From: Gossypium raimondii
Taxonomy: Eukaryota > Streptophyta > Magnoliopsida > Malvales > Malvaceae
Length of the DNA stretch: 64,000 bases
NCBI RefSeq assembly: GCF_025698545.1
Contig: NC_068569.1
Coordinates: 47,497,218-47,561,217, forward strand
Direction: 5' to 3'
Shown: one piece after another, positions 44,550 through 56,691 of the stretch
How the letters are laid out: each line of letters starts with the position of its first letter
How positions within the stretch are numbered: position 1 is the stretch's first letter
The notes under the pieces: generated by a model
Databases searched by the model: none
The model's input: the letters and a program-made list of their open reading frames with translations, nothing else
Told to the model about the DNA's origin: nothing
Program-made: the position numbers and the translations under genes

Positions 44550-44741
44550 TATTAGCTAAGTTACCATAATCAGTAGCTAGCTCATTGTTAATATTGTTAG
44601 TTAAAATAGTTACTTGTACACACTGTCATTTGCTATTTTTTAGGATCTCATATTCATTCTAGAGACTTCATAAATTTGTATATATATTCTGTTGTAAATG
44701 ATTTTCAAGTAAGGAAAAATCATTTCACTATAAACTTCCAC
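44550..44741 (+). repeat. Left LTR of the copia element
   Basis: 192 bp, TATTAGCTAAG...AAACTTCCAC. Starts TA rather than TG in both LTRs. Confidence 0.9.
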
Positions 44742-44809
44742 ATAGTATCAGACGTTTTCTTTCTCGATCATATTCTTTGATTTTTTTTTCCTTCTTTTCT
44801 GCCATTTTC

Positions 44810-47800
44810 ATGGCTATCAATCTTGATCTTACTCAGGCTTCCAATCCTTATTATCTTCATCCCAATGAAAATCCTTCACTGGTTCTTGTTACACCTCCTC
44901 TTTCTAGCTCAAACTATCATCACTGGTCCCGTGCTATGCGTATGGCACTATTATCTAAAAACAAACTCCAATTTGTTGATGGATCTGTTCCTGCTCCTTC
45001 TCGTATCGATCCTCTGTTTTCTGCTTAGGAGAGATGCAACAATATGGTAATTTCTTGGCTTAATCATTCCATCCCTCCTTCTATTTTCAATAGTGTTTTA
45101 TGGATTGATAAAGCCTTAGATATATAGATCGATCTTCGCGAACGTTTTTCGCAAGGTGATCTTTATAGAATCTCTGATCTACAAGAGGAGATTTATGCTT
45201 TCAAACAAGATGACAAATCTGTCACTGATTACTTTACTGAGCTGAAATACTTTGGGATGAATTATTACAATTTCGACTGCTGCCTTCTTGCTCGTGTATT
45301 ACAGCTTGTTCATGTGGCGCTATTACTACTGCTCATACCTATCATGAACAGGACTATGTGATTCATTTCTTGAAGGGTTTGAATGACTCTTTTTACGCTG
45401 TGCGATCTCAAATACTTCTAATGGATCCTCTACCTTCTATTAACAAGGCATTTTCTAAAGTAATTCAACAGGAACGGCAATTCAATATTACCTCCTCTAA
45501 ATCATTTGTTAGCAATACTGTCAAATCTGCTAATGATTCATCCAGGAAATCACAATCTAGTACTTCATCTTCTACATATGTTGACAAATGTTTGTGTACC
45601 TTTTGTCAACGGCCTCGGCATACCATTGACACATGTTACAAAAAGAATGGATATCCCTCTGGTGCTAAGCCTCGTGCTCACATTTCTCGAGTACACAATG
45701 TTGTTTCTGATGATATTGATGATTCATTGGAGGATTCTAAATCTGTTGCTGCTTTTCCTGCTGGTGATTCTTCTCATAGTTCTGGTTCTAGTGTTAATCT
45801 CACTCAAGAGCAGTATGATCAGCTACTTGCCTTACTTCAGACCTCTTCCCTAGCCACTAAGCTCACCACATCTTCTCCATCTCATGTTACAAACCATATC
45901 ATGACTGATCCTACATCATCCTTTTCTCTTGCTGCTTCCGATGGTAATATTTTCACCCCTTCTTCTTCTGTTAAATTTTCCTTTTGGATAGTTGATACTG
46001 GTGCTACAGATCATATTACGCACTCTTTATCTTCTTTTACCTTTTATAAACTCATTAAACCTATTTTGTTACATTACCAAATGGATCAAAGGTTCCTGCA
46101 CATTTTTCTGGCACTGTCATATTCAATGACCATTTATGCTTAACTGATGTTCTTTATATTCCTCAATTTTCATTCAATCTCTTATCTGTTACAAAACTCA
46201 CCTCTAACCTGCCATGTTGCTTCACTTTTCATGCTTCTCATTGTACTATACAGGGTTTACCATCCTGGAGGATGATTGGTACAGCTAAGGCACAACATGG
46301 ACTTTACACCATGGATAATCCTGTCCAGCATTTTGCCTTTCCTCAACATCCTATTTCAGCCATCTCCACTACTTCACCAGACCTTTGGCATCATCGTTTG
46401 GGCCACATTTCTGATTCTCGCATCAAATTGCTTACTGGTTTTATCCCTTCCCTTTCTTTTTCTGACAATTCAGCTTGTAAGACCTGTCATTTTGCAAAAC
46501 ACAAAAAAACTTTCTTTTCCTGTAAGCCAAACTCGATCCAATAATATTTTTGATCTTATTCATGTTGACATTTGGGGCTCTAATTCAGTTGTTTCACTTC
46601 ATGGCCATAGATATTTTCTCACAATTGTGGATGATTTTACAAGATATACATGGATCATTTTGCTTAAAACCAAATCTGAAGTTCAAAATTATATTCAAAA
46701 TTTCTTTGCCTTGAAAAAAATGTAATATTCCAAAACCATTAAAATTATTCGATCTGATAATGGAAAAGAATTTGATATGCCTTCTTTTTATGCCTCTCAA
46801 TGCACAATTCTTCAAACCTCATGCACTGAAACACCTCAACAAAATGGCCTTGTTGAGCGTAAGCATCAACATATTCTCAATGTTGCTCGAGCATTACTAT
46901 TTCATTGTCATTTACCACAACTCTTTTGGGGGTGTGTTGTTTTACATTCCGTTTTCCTCATCAATAAAACCCCTACTCCACTTCTTTCCAACCTCACCCC
47001 TTTTGAAAAATTACATGGTTCTAAACCCGATTATTCCATGCTTAGATTATTTGGATGCTTGACTTTTGCATCAACTCTATCTGCCCATCGCAAAAAATTT
47101 GATTCTCGTGCAAGACAATGTGTCTTTCTTGGTTATAAGCCCCATGTTAAAGGTTATATTCTTCTTAATACCAAATCTCGAGCAATCTTTGTATCTCGCA
47201 ATACAACATTTCATGAAACTATTTTTCCTTTCCTTCATCAACACACCTATGATCACACTTCTCCAGTCAGATTACTTCAATCTGAACAACCTATGACACA
47301 CCTTCCCTACCTTCCCAACCAATTCATCCTCAACAACCATGCCAACCAACCCCACCTCTCTCTTCTCGTCCTCAAAGAACCCATCGTCCACCTCCATCCT
47401 CAACTATCAAGTGCCAGCTGCCACCAATCATTCAGGTACTTCTCACTCCATTTCTAATTGTATTTCATATCACAACCTTTCACCACAACATTTGCACTAT
47501 ACACTTGCCATTTCAGCATCCATAGAACCCAAAACCTTCAAACAAGCAAGTAAATTTCCCCACTGGAATGAGGCAATGCTAGTTGAGATTAATGCACTTG
47601 AGCAGAATAACACTTGGACTATAACTACTTTACCACCTGGTAAAACACCTATTAGGTGTAAATGGGTCTTTCGCATCAAACACCGAGCAGATGGTTCAAT
47701 AGAATGCTACAAGGACCGTTTAGTAGCTAAAGGCTACACACAGACTGAAGGAGTTGATTATTTTGACACCTTTTCTCCTGTTGCAAAGATCACCACAGTT

Positions 47801-49065
47801 CGAATTCTTCTTGCTTTAGCTATTTCGAGACAATGGCATCTCCAACAACTTGATGTCAATAACGCGTTTCTTCATAGAGATCTTAATGAAGAAGTATACA
47901 TGTTACCTCCTCCTGGATTTACTCATACGGATTCTACAAAGGTATGCAAGCTTCAAAAGTCCATTTATGGACTCAAACAAGCTAGCAGACAATGGTTCTC
48001 AAAACTCACCACTGCCTTACTCTCTCTTGGCTAACTTAATCCTCAGCTGATCATTCCATGTTTGTCAAAGAAATTTCTAATGAGTTCACTGTGTTACTTG
48101 TCTACGTGGACGATATCATATTAACAGGTACATCATTAAGTAAAATTACCAAAGTAAAGCAGTTCCTTGATATCACATTTCGAATCAAGGATCTTGGTGA
48201 TCTCAAGTATTTTCTTGGTCTTGAAGTTGCTCGTACAAGTCGAGGAATACATATTTCTCAAAGGAAATATGCTCTTGAGATATTAAAGGAATCTGGATTT
48301 CTTGATTGCAAACCTACCAAGACTCCAATAGCAGCAAAATCAACTTTCAAACTTACATCACCAGATGGAAATTTGCTTCCAAACATCACTGCTTATCGAC
48401 AACTTGTTGGTAAACTTATTTATCTCACTTCTACATGTCCCGATCTCACCTTTGCAGTCCAACAACTCAGTCAATTCATGGACAAGCCAACTACACTCCA
48501 TCTTCAAGTAGCTCACCGCGTACTTCGTTACTTAAAAGGCTGCCCTAGAACTGGAATTTTTTATCCTGCCTCTTCTTCCTTCGATCTCCGAGCATTCAGT
48601 GACTCTGATTGGGTAGGTTGCCCAGAAACTCGTCGATCTATCACAGGCTACTGCATCTTCCTTGGTGATTCCTTAATTTGCTGACGTGCCAAGAAACAAC
48701 CAACTGTTTCACGTTCCTCCAATGAGGCTGAATATAGGGCTCTTGCATCAACAGTTTGCGAAGTTCAATGGTTACACTATCTTCTTCGCGATCTTCATGT
48801 CCCTATTTCTAGTGCTACTCCACTATTCTGTGATAACAAATCAACAATTCAAATTGCGTCCAATCCTACATTCCATGAACGTACCAAGCACATCGAAATC
48901 GACTGCCACATTGTACGTGAGAAATTGCAATAAGGAATTGTGCGTTTGCCGCCATGCACTTCATCTGCTCAGTTAGCTGATCTCTTCACCAAAGCTTTAG
49001 CTGCACAACCTTTTTAAGACATTATTTCCAAGCTAGGAATGCTTAACATACATCCACCAGCTTGA
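44810..49065 (+). pseudogene. Copia Gag-Pol polyprotein, broken
   Basis: Order in the translation: Gag from ATG 44810; zinc knuckle CTFCQRPRHTIDTC (about 45596-45640); protease WIVDTGATDHIT (about 45988-46020); pre-integrase LWHHRLGH (about 46384-46410); integrase with [16 protein letters not shown] (about 46745-46775) and [13 protein letters not shown] (about 46828-46870); RT with [15 protein letters not shown] and YVDDIILTG (about 48103-48130); and RNase H/C-terminus with HIEIDCHIV. Stops at 45026-45028, about 45127, about 46723, 48032-48034, 48682-48684 and about 48931, plus frameshifts near 45250, 46060, 46540 and 47440, prevent a full product. Most stops fit C-to-T or G-to-A changes. Confidence 0.9.
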
Positions 49066-49071
49066 GGGGGC

Positions 49072-49263
49072 TATTAGCTAAATTACCATAATCAGTAGCT
49101 AGCTCATTGTTAATATTGTTAGTTAAAATAGTTACTTGTACAGACTGTCATTTGCTATTTTTTGGGATCTCATATTCATTCTAGAGACTTCATAAATTTG
49201 TATATATATTCTGTTGTAAATGATTTTCAAGAAAGGAAAAATCATTTCACTATAAACTTCCAC
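49072..49263 (+). repeat. Right LTR of the copia element
   Basis: 192 bp, four mismatches to the left LTR: G/A, C/G, A/G and T/A. Confidence 0.9.
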
Positions 49264-49274
49264 TGCTTACTATT

Positions 49275-51106
49275 TTCAGAGTTTTTCTCTAGCTCATTAT
49301 GTATAGCTATTCAAATTTTTTCTTCAAATTAGAGGTAACATTATTTTCAATTTTATGTTCATTAATGTAGACAATCAGGTTTTCTTGCTTCTTTTCCCTC
49401 ATTTTACTGTAACTTTAACTCTATATTAATAAGAATCCTTCATTAACTTGGGGTTTAGTCCATTTGATTCATACGGAGTTACTCTTAAAATGTGGCATTC
49501 AGTAGGTTAGAGTGATGCATTTGCTCGGCCATATTATAGAATGATGCTGCCACCACTGACCTCCTGCCATCAATGAGGTAAAAATGCTTAGTGATATCCA
49601 TTTGATGATTCTCTATTTATGAAGTAATTTGATCCTTAAGAAACATCCTTTTCATTATATGCTTGAATTTCTTGTTAGACTCCTAGGGTCTTTTTTTAGT
49701 ATCGGAATCTATGTTATGTCATTTAGTTTATCTATTGAATTTAGATGGGGATTTTATGTTTTTATACTATTGTCTTTAACTTTGCTCTGTTTTAGTAGTG
49801 TTTGAAACTATGTTGTGTGACTCACCAGCTTTTAGTTTATGTCTGTGCAATTTAGATGCGTAATTAATGTTTTATAGGCTTTTTTTTTAATTTTCCCTGT
49901 GATAAGTTGAGAAATTTGATATGAAAGAAACATCTAATCTTAAAGGTTTCATGCCGGTTGTGATTAACTGGAATTTATGATCATCTTGAATACTAAATTT
50001 CTGTTCTTTTATGGTTATTGTTTTTCTTTGTATAATAGAACTTTCTATAGTTCATCTTTGCTTTGCAATTAACCATCAAATGGAAGGTGGAAATATTGAT
50101 TTGTTAAAAAAAAAAGATTACACATTACATGTTTAAGATTTTGAACTCAAAAGTGGTTTTTAGAACCTAAGTTGATTTGAAATATTTGATAACAAGGTGA
50201 TGTCTCTGTATCCTATGTATGCTTTTTATATCTCTATTTTGTTTTTAGTGTGTAAAACCTGTGCTCCCCAATTCTTGTAAGTATTTTTCAATATCATTAT
50301 ATATCAACATCGTCTATTTTTGCGTTTTCTTGAGAACTCCAGTAGCTTTCTTTTCTTAAAATATTTTGGAGCTCTAGAATCTGTCTTATCAAATCTCAAA
50401 GTCCTTCTCCCCTGTATCTTCATTTGTTACCCTTGAATTTTAATGACTTGCTCAAGAAATAAATCTTGTGCAATATGAGTGTTTCCTTTGTTAAAAATTT
50501 CCGTGTGCTTCCTTCTGTTATCTTGTTGTTTCATTTTGTTGCTTGGTGTCTGGAACCCTTTAGTAAGTTATCATATTGAAAATATTTTGCTGCAATATTC
50601 ACTGTTATTGTGGTAAAATGTTTTTTTATTAATATGATGGTGTTTGTCCTGAAATAAAACCACAGGACTTGGTAACCGCATTTGGTCATTCAAATTCTTG
50701 CAAGAGCTCCATAACTTTTAAATATGATTTATTTGCTCTATGTTCATCTGAATTATAAAACTGCTTGGTAACTGTTAATAAAATTGCCATGTTGAATATG
50801 CCGTTTGTTATTATTGCCCCATACTCCAGCTTTAATGTGGCATGTTGTTTTAAGTAATCAATAGATGGAAATGGTTGTAATAAGCCTGGATAGCACCAAA
50901 TTTATATATTGATTATCAAAAAATTATTCTATGAGCCGAGAGTCATAAGTTATGCAAATGTTCAAGCAAGCAAAATAATCATGTTGCTTACCTCAAGATC
51001 TCTTTGTTTTATATTTCATTTGTGGTGCTTTCCACCACCATATAGTTGCTAAGAAGTAGGCTCTGATTATTTTTTGAATTTGTTTAAATGTAGCGTTACA
51101 TTTCAG
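49275..51106. other. Non-coding DNA inside the Harbinger relic, possibly FLX-like introns
   Basis: T-rich DNA without recognisable exons. Its composition and the acceptor TTTCAG at its end suggest captured intron of the FLX-like gene. A stretch with CCATCAATGAGGTAAAAATG (49569-49588) looks like a donor but its exon is not recognised. Confidence 0.4.
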
Positions 51107-51457
51107 CATGAAAAAGAGTAAAACATAGAGCAGGTGGAGCAAATGCAAGCTATGGAGAAGAATCTAATCCGGATGGCAAAAAAGAAGTTGAAAAGCTACG
51201 CGCTGAAGTCTTGAGTGCTGAAAAGAAAATGCATGGTAACTTCATTTTCCTATATAAATGGTACTTGGGACACAATCTGGTTGCTTCTTTTCTTTTTCTC
51301 GCACCTTTTCCCTCTGCTAACACTTGTACTGATGTTGTGTTCTTTAACAAAAATAGGAACGGTACCATATGCTGGTGGCTACATGAATCCTGATCCTTCA
51401 TATGCACCACCTTTTCAAGGTGGCATCACCTACTCTGATGGCTACAGTCGGCTGTAA
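51107..51457 (+). pseudogene. FLX-like coiled-coil gene fragment
   Basis: Two exon-like pieces. 51107-51235 reads EQVEQMQAMEKNLIRMAK and then EVEKLRAEVLSAEKK after a one- or two-base shift, with a stop near its start. 51358-51457 reads VPYAGGYMNPDPSYAPPFQG and ends at a stop 51455-51457; weaker matching sequence (NPFGNSTNVPM) continues to about 51520. The coiled coil followed by a GGYMNPDPSY...PPFQGG tail is typical of FLX/FLX-like proteins, which act in FLC activation in Arabidopsis. It is a fragment in a transposon relic, not a gene. Confidence 0.7.
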
Positions 51458-52504
51458 TGCAGACCGGTCTTGGGCCGATGAAGGCCTAATCCCTTTGGTA
51501 ATAGTACCAATGTTCCAATGCTATTGTTTGAACCGGTGAGTCAAACTGTCCCTAGCTCGGTTTGGGGAGCACCTACAATCCATCACTTGCTCGAGGTAAA
51601 CTAGGAGAAGTCGCTTGAAAGCCTTGCCTTAACCCCGGATTGTTAGCTTTATGTTGTTAAAGATATCGCAGTTAATAAAGCACCATAGATTACAATATGG
51701 GCATTCCATATTTTACCCTCAAATTAGCATCTTAGTATCCATTGCACGCTAAACTGTTCAATTGAAACTATGTTTGCTTTTAGAATAGGAGAAAGATGAA
51801 AGAATTAGGTCTTCCTTACGTTTGAAGCAATTACAAGATGAATGGCATAGTAGTCTCCAACTTTTGCGCCTGTATATATGATTTTTGGATATAATATTTA
51901 ATAATTCTAAGTATTTTTGTTTTATATTCTCAAACATTTAATCTAAGGGGTGATGAAATAGTTAGTTCGATCCATTGTTAATTGAACTATAATTAACTAA
52001 ACCTTTAGTTGAATTGAGCTTTTTTTCTGTTAAAATGATTAACCGAATCAAACCAACTTCAATTAATTTTGTCGATTTTCTATTGAATTGTTGTTTATAT
52101 AACTTTTTTTTTCTTTTGGTCCAAAGTTCATACCATTTTGAAACAATTATTGGCAAACATTACACTAAAATGGTAGTGTGCATTAAATCGAACAAAAATA
52201 TGACAAACAATGTGCATTGTCATATATTAGAACAAAAACATTATAACATTACATTACAATGATAGTTGGAACGAAATTGATAGGTGTTTAATTAATATAT
52301 GTTTTAGAGTTAAATTCACACTTAGTTTTAGGCTCTTTTTAAGTGAATTACTAAGTTTAATATTGGGTTTTAGTAATTAGATTTTAGATTTTAGTTAGAT
52401 AGTATTATGTTTGTTTAATTTTAGTGTTAAAGTAGCCCATCAAATATTCAAAACTTGGTTTTTCTTCTTTGCTCATTGATTGGATCAGTTCTGGCACATG
52501 CAGT
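51458..52504. other. Non-coding DNA
   Basis: Decayed FLX-like 3' sequence to about 51620, then AT-rich DNA without recognisable content. Confidence 0.4.
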
Positions 52505-52680
52505 AACCTACATTATTGATTCAGAAAATGTGCATGGTCGAGAAAGTGATGATGGCGTCGACGACGACAACGATGGTGATGGTGATAATGACGGTGAATG
52601 AAACAATTCAAGTGGTTTTGAAATGGAATTAACAATAGATGCTATAGCTTCTAGTTTAAATTGTAAATGTTATTGTAAAA
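52505..52680 (+). pseudogene. PIF/Harbinger transposase C-terminal remnant
   Basis: Matches 59319-59500 closely: NVHGRESDDG, an acidic stretch coded by GAY/GGY repeats, then NNSSGFEMELT. The rest of the transposase is absent. Confidence 0.75.
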
Positions 52681-53230
52681 TTTTTAGTATTTATATTTGG
52701 TATATAAATATTATCTCTTTTTAAAACTTTAATCCAAATATATGTAATATTTTAATTTGTTAGGTTTATGTTTTCTATGTTATGTTTATATGTAATATGA
52801 GTTATATATTCAAATACATTTTAAAATAAAATAATAAAATGTGTTAAAAGTATTAATTAAAAATAAAAATAATTTTATAATAATACAATTGTGTCAATAT
52901 CTAATTACAAATATTTAATTTTATATTTAAATATTCAAATATAGTTTATATATTCTAATTAAATTTTATAAATAATTAATATTAATTACTTAGGAATATT
53001 TAAAATTAATATTATATATTAAAATATTAACAATAAGTTATAATAAATTATTTTTATATTTTTGCTAAAATATCATAATATTAACTAATTTAAACATTAT
53101 TTAAATACATATTTGTTACTTTATAATATAGTGTCTAAAATGGACATTTTATTCTTCAAAAGCACTTTTTGACAGTAATACCAAACACTCAAATTTTTCA
53201 AAAGCACTTCTCAAAAGCAATAGTCAATGA
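52681..53230. repeat. PIF/Harbinger 3' non-coding region (first copy)
   Basis: AT-rich, collinear with 59501-60040, including ATATTTAATTTTATATTTAA-like stretches and the closing CAAAAGCACTT motifs. Confidence 0.75.
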
Positions 53231-53654
53231 TTTAAAAAACTTCCATTTTCAACTTATCTTTTCTATGTCTTAACTTTCAACTTTTATATGACATCAATTA
53301 TTTTAAATTATTTAATATTGAATTTAAAATAAGTTATATTTTAATTAATATATACAATTAATTCGTACATCGCAGGACTAGTTAGACATAAACTGAAAAG
53401 ATATATAACACGTAATATTTTAATAATAAAACTAACAAATTATAAAAATAAAAGTAGTAAAATTTAAAATATTACAAAATATCAAATAACTAATATATTT
53501 AAAAGTATGCATTCAGCATTTAGTTATTATATGTTAATATAAATAACTTAATTATCTTTCAACAAATAAAGACATGAGATTAAACTATATAACTCCTTTA
53601 AAATATTACAATGATTTAATTCACCATTCCTAAAATATATTCATTTTTCTTTTA

Positions 53655-54985
53655 TTTTAGTATCTAAACTCTTTTTGTTCCAATTTAATATCTAAAGTAT
53701 AGTTAAATTCCCAATTTGGTATCTAAAATAAGCCCCCATTATATTTTTTAGTCCATCATTTGACTACGTTAAAAAAGTTTTTATAGCCAATTACAAAGTG
53801 CCACGTGATATTTTTATGTAAAAAAATAAATATTTTATTTTATTAAATGTATATACACTTTAGAAATATAAAAGATATAAATATAAATATAAAAAATTCA
53901 GAAACATATATATAATCTAGAAAATAACATATAAATTATAAAAATTTTATAAAAATATGATAATTAAAAAATTAGTTGAAGTTAATAATATTATCCAAAA
54001 TGTAAAAAAATCAAAAACAATTTAAAAACAATTTTTTATAAAATTCTAAAACATATAATTCTAAAATTCTAAAAGGTAGTTAAATTTTCAGTTGAAATTT
54101 AAATACCATTTTAGTAAAAAATTCAATTTTATATATTATTTTGACTTTTAAAATTAATAATTATATATTTTAGAATTTTATAAAAACTATTTTAAAACCT
54201 TTTATAAATTATATATGATATTTTTATATTTTTAATCAATAATATATATATATATATATAATACTAAAAATATATATATGGCATGTTCTAATAGCACCAA
54301 GTGGTCGATCAATGCTCAGTCAACGTTAATCAACAATAGTAACGGTTGGTCAAAGTCAAAAATATTTTTTAATATTTAATTAGAATATGCCACATGTCCT
54401 TTTTATTTTTAGTATTATCTATATTATATTTATTAAAATTAATTTCTTTATAAAATTATAAAATATATCATTAGAAATTTTAAAAATCAAAATAATTTAT
54501 AAAATTGAAAATACTAAAAAAATTAAAAAGGATATTTAAAATTCAAGTAACTGCGAAAATAAAACTTGAAATTTATACTTTTTAGAATTTTAGAATTTTA
54601 TAAAAGAATATTTTTAAACTTTTATTAAATTACAATTTTTAAAATTTTAATTTTTTTACATTTTGTAATAATATTATTAATTTCAACTAATCTCTTTTCA
54701 ATTATAGTAATTTTTGCAAATTTAATTTTATAACTTTTTTTATAATTGATATGTTTTTTTAGCTTATATATATTTTCTGAAATTTTATATATTCTTAATG
54801 TGTATATACATTTAATAAAAAATAATTTTGTTTTTAACATAAAAACGCCATGTGGTGTTTTGTGATTAGCTATAAAATTTAGAGTAAAAGTAAAATGAAG
54901 GCATATTTTCGGTACCAAACTGAAAATTTAAGTGTACTTTAAATACAAAATCAAAACAAAAATAGATATCAAAAGACAAAAACAA
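53655..54985. repeat. Long inverted repeat of about 1.3 kb (arms about 550-600 bp)
   Basis: The left arm from about 53655 to 54240 is the inverted copy of the right arm from about 54430 to 54985. Examples are GCCACGTGATATTTTTATGT (53801) against ACATAAAAACGCCATGTGGT (54838), and TTAGTTGAAGTTAATAATAT (53972) against ATATTATTAATTTCAACTAA (54670). The loop (about 54240-54430) is not coding. Arms are diverged but collinear. It looks like a fold-back or MITE-type element; no transposase. Confidence 0.75.
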
Positions 54986-55149
54986 GTAGACTATTAAGAC
55001 CAAATCATAAATTAAACCTTTTATAAAAATTATTTAGAAATATTTTTAAACAATAAATATAAACTCCATTAGAGACATTGATTATTAGATAAGCTTTTTT
55101 TTATATAAAAGAAATAAAGAATGGGATAAAAAGTAAAAGCTTTTTAACT

Positions 55150-56691
55150 TTTAAAAAATCTTTTTTCTCATATGAAAAGGCTAAATTTTGGTTCTTTTTT
55201 AAGCCAAAAGTACTTGTGAGACTGATATTACATTTTGAACCTTATTTGTTGTCTTCTTTATTTTTTTTCCCCTTTTTTTTCTTTTGTCTGAACCCACTTT
55301 TCCTCTGGTTCTTCTTCTTCTCTACAGGTGAGTCTCTCTTTTCTTCTACTTCTCTTTAAATGTTCATTATGCAGTAAAAAGAAAACATTAATAGCCTTTG
55401 TCTCTATATTTATAGGAGACCATCACAGGCTCCACAATCCATTCCCCTCCCATCTCCTGTCTCTTTTTTGCTTCCATTTCTTTCTTCAATTATATTTTCT
55501 CTTCAAAGATTTCAACTCTTTTCTCAGGTAAATATCTCTGCTGGCTTGTCCTTGCTTTCTCCCCTCTAAAATACTCTGTTTTTGCTTTGTTTATGAGTTT
55601 GATATTATTTATGGGTGAACTTTTTTCTGGGTTTGTTTTAAATTTCATGTTTGTTTACCCTTCGCTAAAATTCTGTGTAGTAGTAGTCTTCTTGACATCG
55701 ATTTTTCGAGCAGACTTTGCTTGAGTTGGATATAACTGTTGATTTGCATGTTTGTGAGAACAAACCTATGGAATGCATCTTCCATTGGTCCTAAATTTTT
55801 ACTTAAACTGCTTCTTTTTTCATTCTTTCTGAAATCTCCTATTGGGTAGTTATATGAACTCCTCTAATACTTTTTCTCTATGGAATGGGTAAAGTCAATC
55901 GATTAGATTGTTAGTTTGATGGGTTCAATTAAAAAAGTAAAAAATTCAATTGGGTTTTTTAGTTGTTCTAACTGGTTCAATATCATTTTCTAGATAATAA
56001 TTCAAATCCATTTTCAGTTCAATCGATTTACAACATTTGAATCCATAATTTTATTTCAAGACACTACTCAACCTGAGTCGGTAATGTAACCCAAGTTTTT
56101 GCAAACTCGACCTGAACCAACATATGATAACAGCAAATATAAAGTTTATTTATTTGAAAAAATTGTCAACAAAACAAATTGAGTATGTCATGTCATACAT
56201 AAATTAAACCCTTGGTCTGCTCCTTATTTGCCAGTATATAACAAAGAAATAATTCAATGTTAAGTACTTTATATATGCACTGATATAATAAAACTGGACC
56301 AATATTGATTAATATTATTTTGAAAATAAATAATAATATAGTCAACTTTAATCGAATGATATATATATTTATTTGTTACAGTTTTATTTGTCATACAGAT
56401 AACACAATTAAGAGTTAATTAATAAAAGGGACATTAACGAATATGGAATTATCACAGTACCTCTAAATCATCATCATCATCATCATATGAATGCTCAATA
56501 AAAGAACATATGTATGTATGTATGTATAAGTAAATTGATTCAAAACACAGGTCAGTCAATTCCTCCAATGAATCCAAAATCTTAGGATCCTATCTAGATT
56601 TTGATACACATATAAAAATATATATTTGTGTGACATTTGATTTTCTTGATTGCTTTACTGGCTGAAACGAATCTGTTCGTATACACAATAG
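55150..56691. other. 5' non-coding region of the PIF/Harbinger element
   Basis: Pyrimidine-rich leader with donor-like CAGGTGAGTCT (55326-55336), then AT-rich intron-like DNA. It includes (ATC)n at 56468-56486 and (GTAT)n at 56511-56526. No coding exon seen. Confidence 0.5.

Larger units (their letters stand above)
44550..49263 (+). mobile_element. Ty1/copia retrotransposon with 192-bp LTRs
   Basis: Two 192-bp LTRs (44550-44741, 49072-49263) differ at four positions. After the left LTR comes GTATCAGA (44745-44752), the core of the usual initiator-Met PBS. Before the right LTR lies the PPT TTGAGGGGGC (49062-49071). An 11-bp direct repeat TGCTTACTATT lies immediately outside both LTRs (44539-44549, 49264-49274). 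It is inserted in the PIF/Harbinger relic. Coding region is broken. Confidence 0.9.
43740..53230 (+). mobile_element. PIF/Harbinger-type relic, with nested copia and an FLX-like fragment
   Basis: The left end GGCCCGGTTCTCCTCTGC follows TAA (43737-43739), as expected for PIF/Harbinger. The leader (about 43780-44120, ending in GGTGAGTTTCTTTTCTTCTT) resembles the leader of the better preserved element at 55150-55370. The right part (52505-53230) matches 59319-60040, including the acidic tail of the transposase and the AAAAGCACTT...repeats. Most of the transposase is gone. The interior now holds a copia element (44550-49263) and exons of an FLX-like gene (51107-51457). The right terminus could not be pinned. 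Confidence 0.6.

Noticed and set aside
54625-54918. 97-codon minus-strand frame
   Set aside because: Lys/Ile-rich translation of one arm of the long inverted repeat; the other arm is not open in the same way.
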